Source of the DNA: an uncultured Prevotella sp.
Lineage (GTDB): Bacteria; Bacteroidota; Bacteroidia; Bacteroidales; Bacteroidaceae
NCBI GenBank assembly: GCA_947072805.1
Contig: CAMTJK010000175.1
Span: forward strand, 1-6,478
Direction of reading: 5' to 3'
DNA: 6,478 nt
Of this stretch, positions 6,273 through 6,478 are shown piece by piece; positions within the stretch are counted from its first letter, which is position 1, and every line of letters starts with the position of its first letter. The notes under the pieces are model-generated. The model did not search any database. It saw nothing but the letters and a program-made list of their open reading frames with translations, and was not told where the DNA came from. Made by a program: the position numbers and the translations under genes.

Positions 6273-6280
6273 CAAATTTA
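6273..6280 (-). promoter_or_regulatory. Possible -7 promoter box for the protease-AraC operon
   Basis: The minus strand reads TAAATTTG followed by CA, matching TAnnTTTG. It is the only full match seen upstream of the protease gene. It would give a long leader of about 170 bases, and there is no -33 TTTG at the right spacing, so a start in the A/T-rich stretch nearer the gene (6093-6145) remains possible. Confidence 0.3.
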
Positions 6281-6362
6281 CATGATTACGCTCTAATAAC
6301 GGCTGATTGGCTATGCTTTTTGTAAAAAATTTAAGATTTCACGCTTTTTTTTTGCCAAAAGC

Positions 6363-6393
6363 TTGCGCAATTCGGAAAAACGCATTAACTTTG
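6363..6393 (+). promoter_or_regulatory. Promoter of tRNA-Asn
   Basis: The -7 box TAACTTTG (6386-6393, followed by CA) matches TAnnTTTG. A -33-like TTG (6363-6365, within CTTG) lies 20 bases upstream, the standard spacing. Transcription would start about 25 bases before the tRNA. The -33 region overlaps a perfect 8-bp palindrome TTGCGCAA (6363-6370). This is the best complete promoter in the window. Confidence 0.7.
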
Positions 6394-6424
6394 CAACGCA
6401 ATTCAGAAATGAAGCGCACTTATT

Positions 6425-6478
6425 GCTTCAATAGCTCAGTTGGTTAGAGCACCTGACTGTTAATCAGGGGGTCGTTGG
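6425..6478 (+). tRNA. tRNA-Asn (GTT), 5' part, cut by the window edge
   Basis: The 7-base acceptor strand GCTTCAA (6425-6431) is followed by TA. The D-stem is GCTC...GAGC, with AGTTGGTTA as the D-loop. The anticodon stem CCTGA (6452-6456) / TCAGG (6464-6468) encloses the loop CTGTTAA, with anticodon GTT at 6459-6461, which reads asparagine codons. The variable region GGGTC and the 5' T-stem strand GTTGG (6474-6478) end the window. The T-loop, the 3' T-stem strand and the 3' acceptor strand lie outside, so the acceptor pairing could not be checked. Confidence 0.93.

Larger units (their letters stand above)
6093..6424. other. Intergenic region between the protease gene and tRNA-Asn
   Basis: About 330 bases with no gene visible. 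From left to right: a strongly A/T-rich leader before the protease ATG (6091-6143), a GC-rich segment (6180-6250), a hairpin (6243-6272), a minus-strand -7-like box (6273-6280), a run of nine T (6345-6353) and the tRNA promoter (6363-6393). The two transcription units here are divergent, so both promoters must lie in this stretch. Confidence 0.55.

Noticed and set aside
1..6478. CRISPR array, insertion sequence or transposase
   Set aside because: No regularly spaced repeats, terminal inverted repeats or transposase-like reading frame could be seen on either strand.

Overview
The window looks like chromosomal DNA from a member of the Bacteroidales, most plausibly a Prevotella-like genus. Three things support this. 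Putative promoters carry the Bacteroidetes -7 motif TAnnTTTG, here always extended to TAnnTTTGCA. No start codon has a convincing Shine-Dalgarno sequence, and the leaders are A/T-rich. The protein types (seven-helix membrane AraC regulator, Bacteroidetes-style S41 protease, HigB/HigA-ImmA pair) also fit. The genus is an inference.

Layout. Positions 1-135 hold no gene, only a nested inverted repeat. A minus-strand toxin-antitoxin operon follows: a HigB/RelE-like toxin (1540 to 1217), overlapping by 29 bases a 369-residue antitoxin/repressor (1245 to 136) that fuses a HigA-type HTH domain to an ImmA/IrrE-like metallopeptidase domain with an HEVGH site. The operon has a -7 box and a 6-bp inverted repeat just upstream of it, well placed for autorepression. 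By eye this part is more A/T-rich than the rest, which would suit an acquired cassette. A long intergenic stretch (1586-2002) carries this promoter and, facing the other way, the promoter and a striking palindrome for the next gene.

The plus-strand gene 2003-3214 encodes an unrecognised protein with four predicted membrane helices and a large charged helical/coiled-coil loop. It converges on the minus-strand gene 4382 to 3291, and a strong two-way terminator hairpin (3240-3275) sits between them. Gene 4382-3291 is a membrane-anchored AraC-family regulator with about seven transmembrane helices and a C-terminal double HTH. Only 42 bases upstream, on the same strand, lies an S41 C-terminal-processing protease (6092 to 4425) with a signal peptide, PDZ domain and intact Ser/Lys/Gln residues. 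The two are probably one operon, joining an envelope protease to a membrane one-component regulator.

The right end is the A/T-rich upstream region of the protease gene (6093-6424), followed by the 5' part of a tRNA-Asn(GTT) gene with its own good Bacteroidetes promoter. The tRNA is cut by the window edge exactly at the end of the 5' T-stem strand.

The most unusual items are the cis-fused repressor/protease antitoxin with its operator, the protease-membrane AraC pair with a C8 tract near the regulator's 3' end, and the orphan membrane coiled-coil protein with a palindrome at its likely transcription start.
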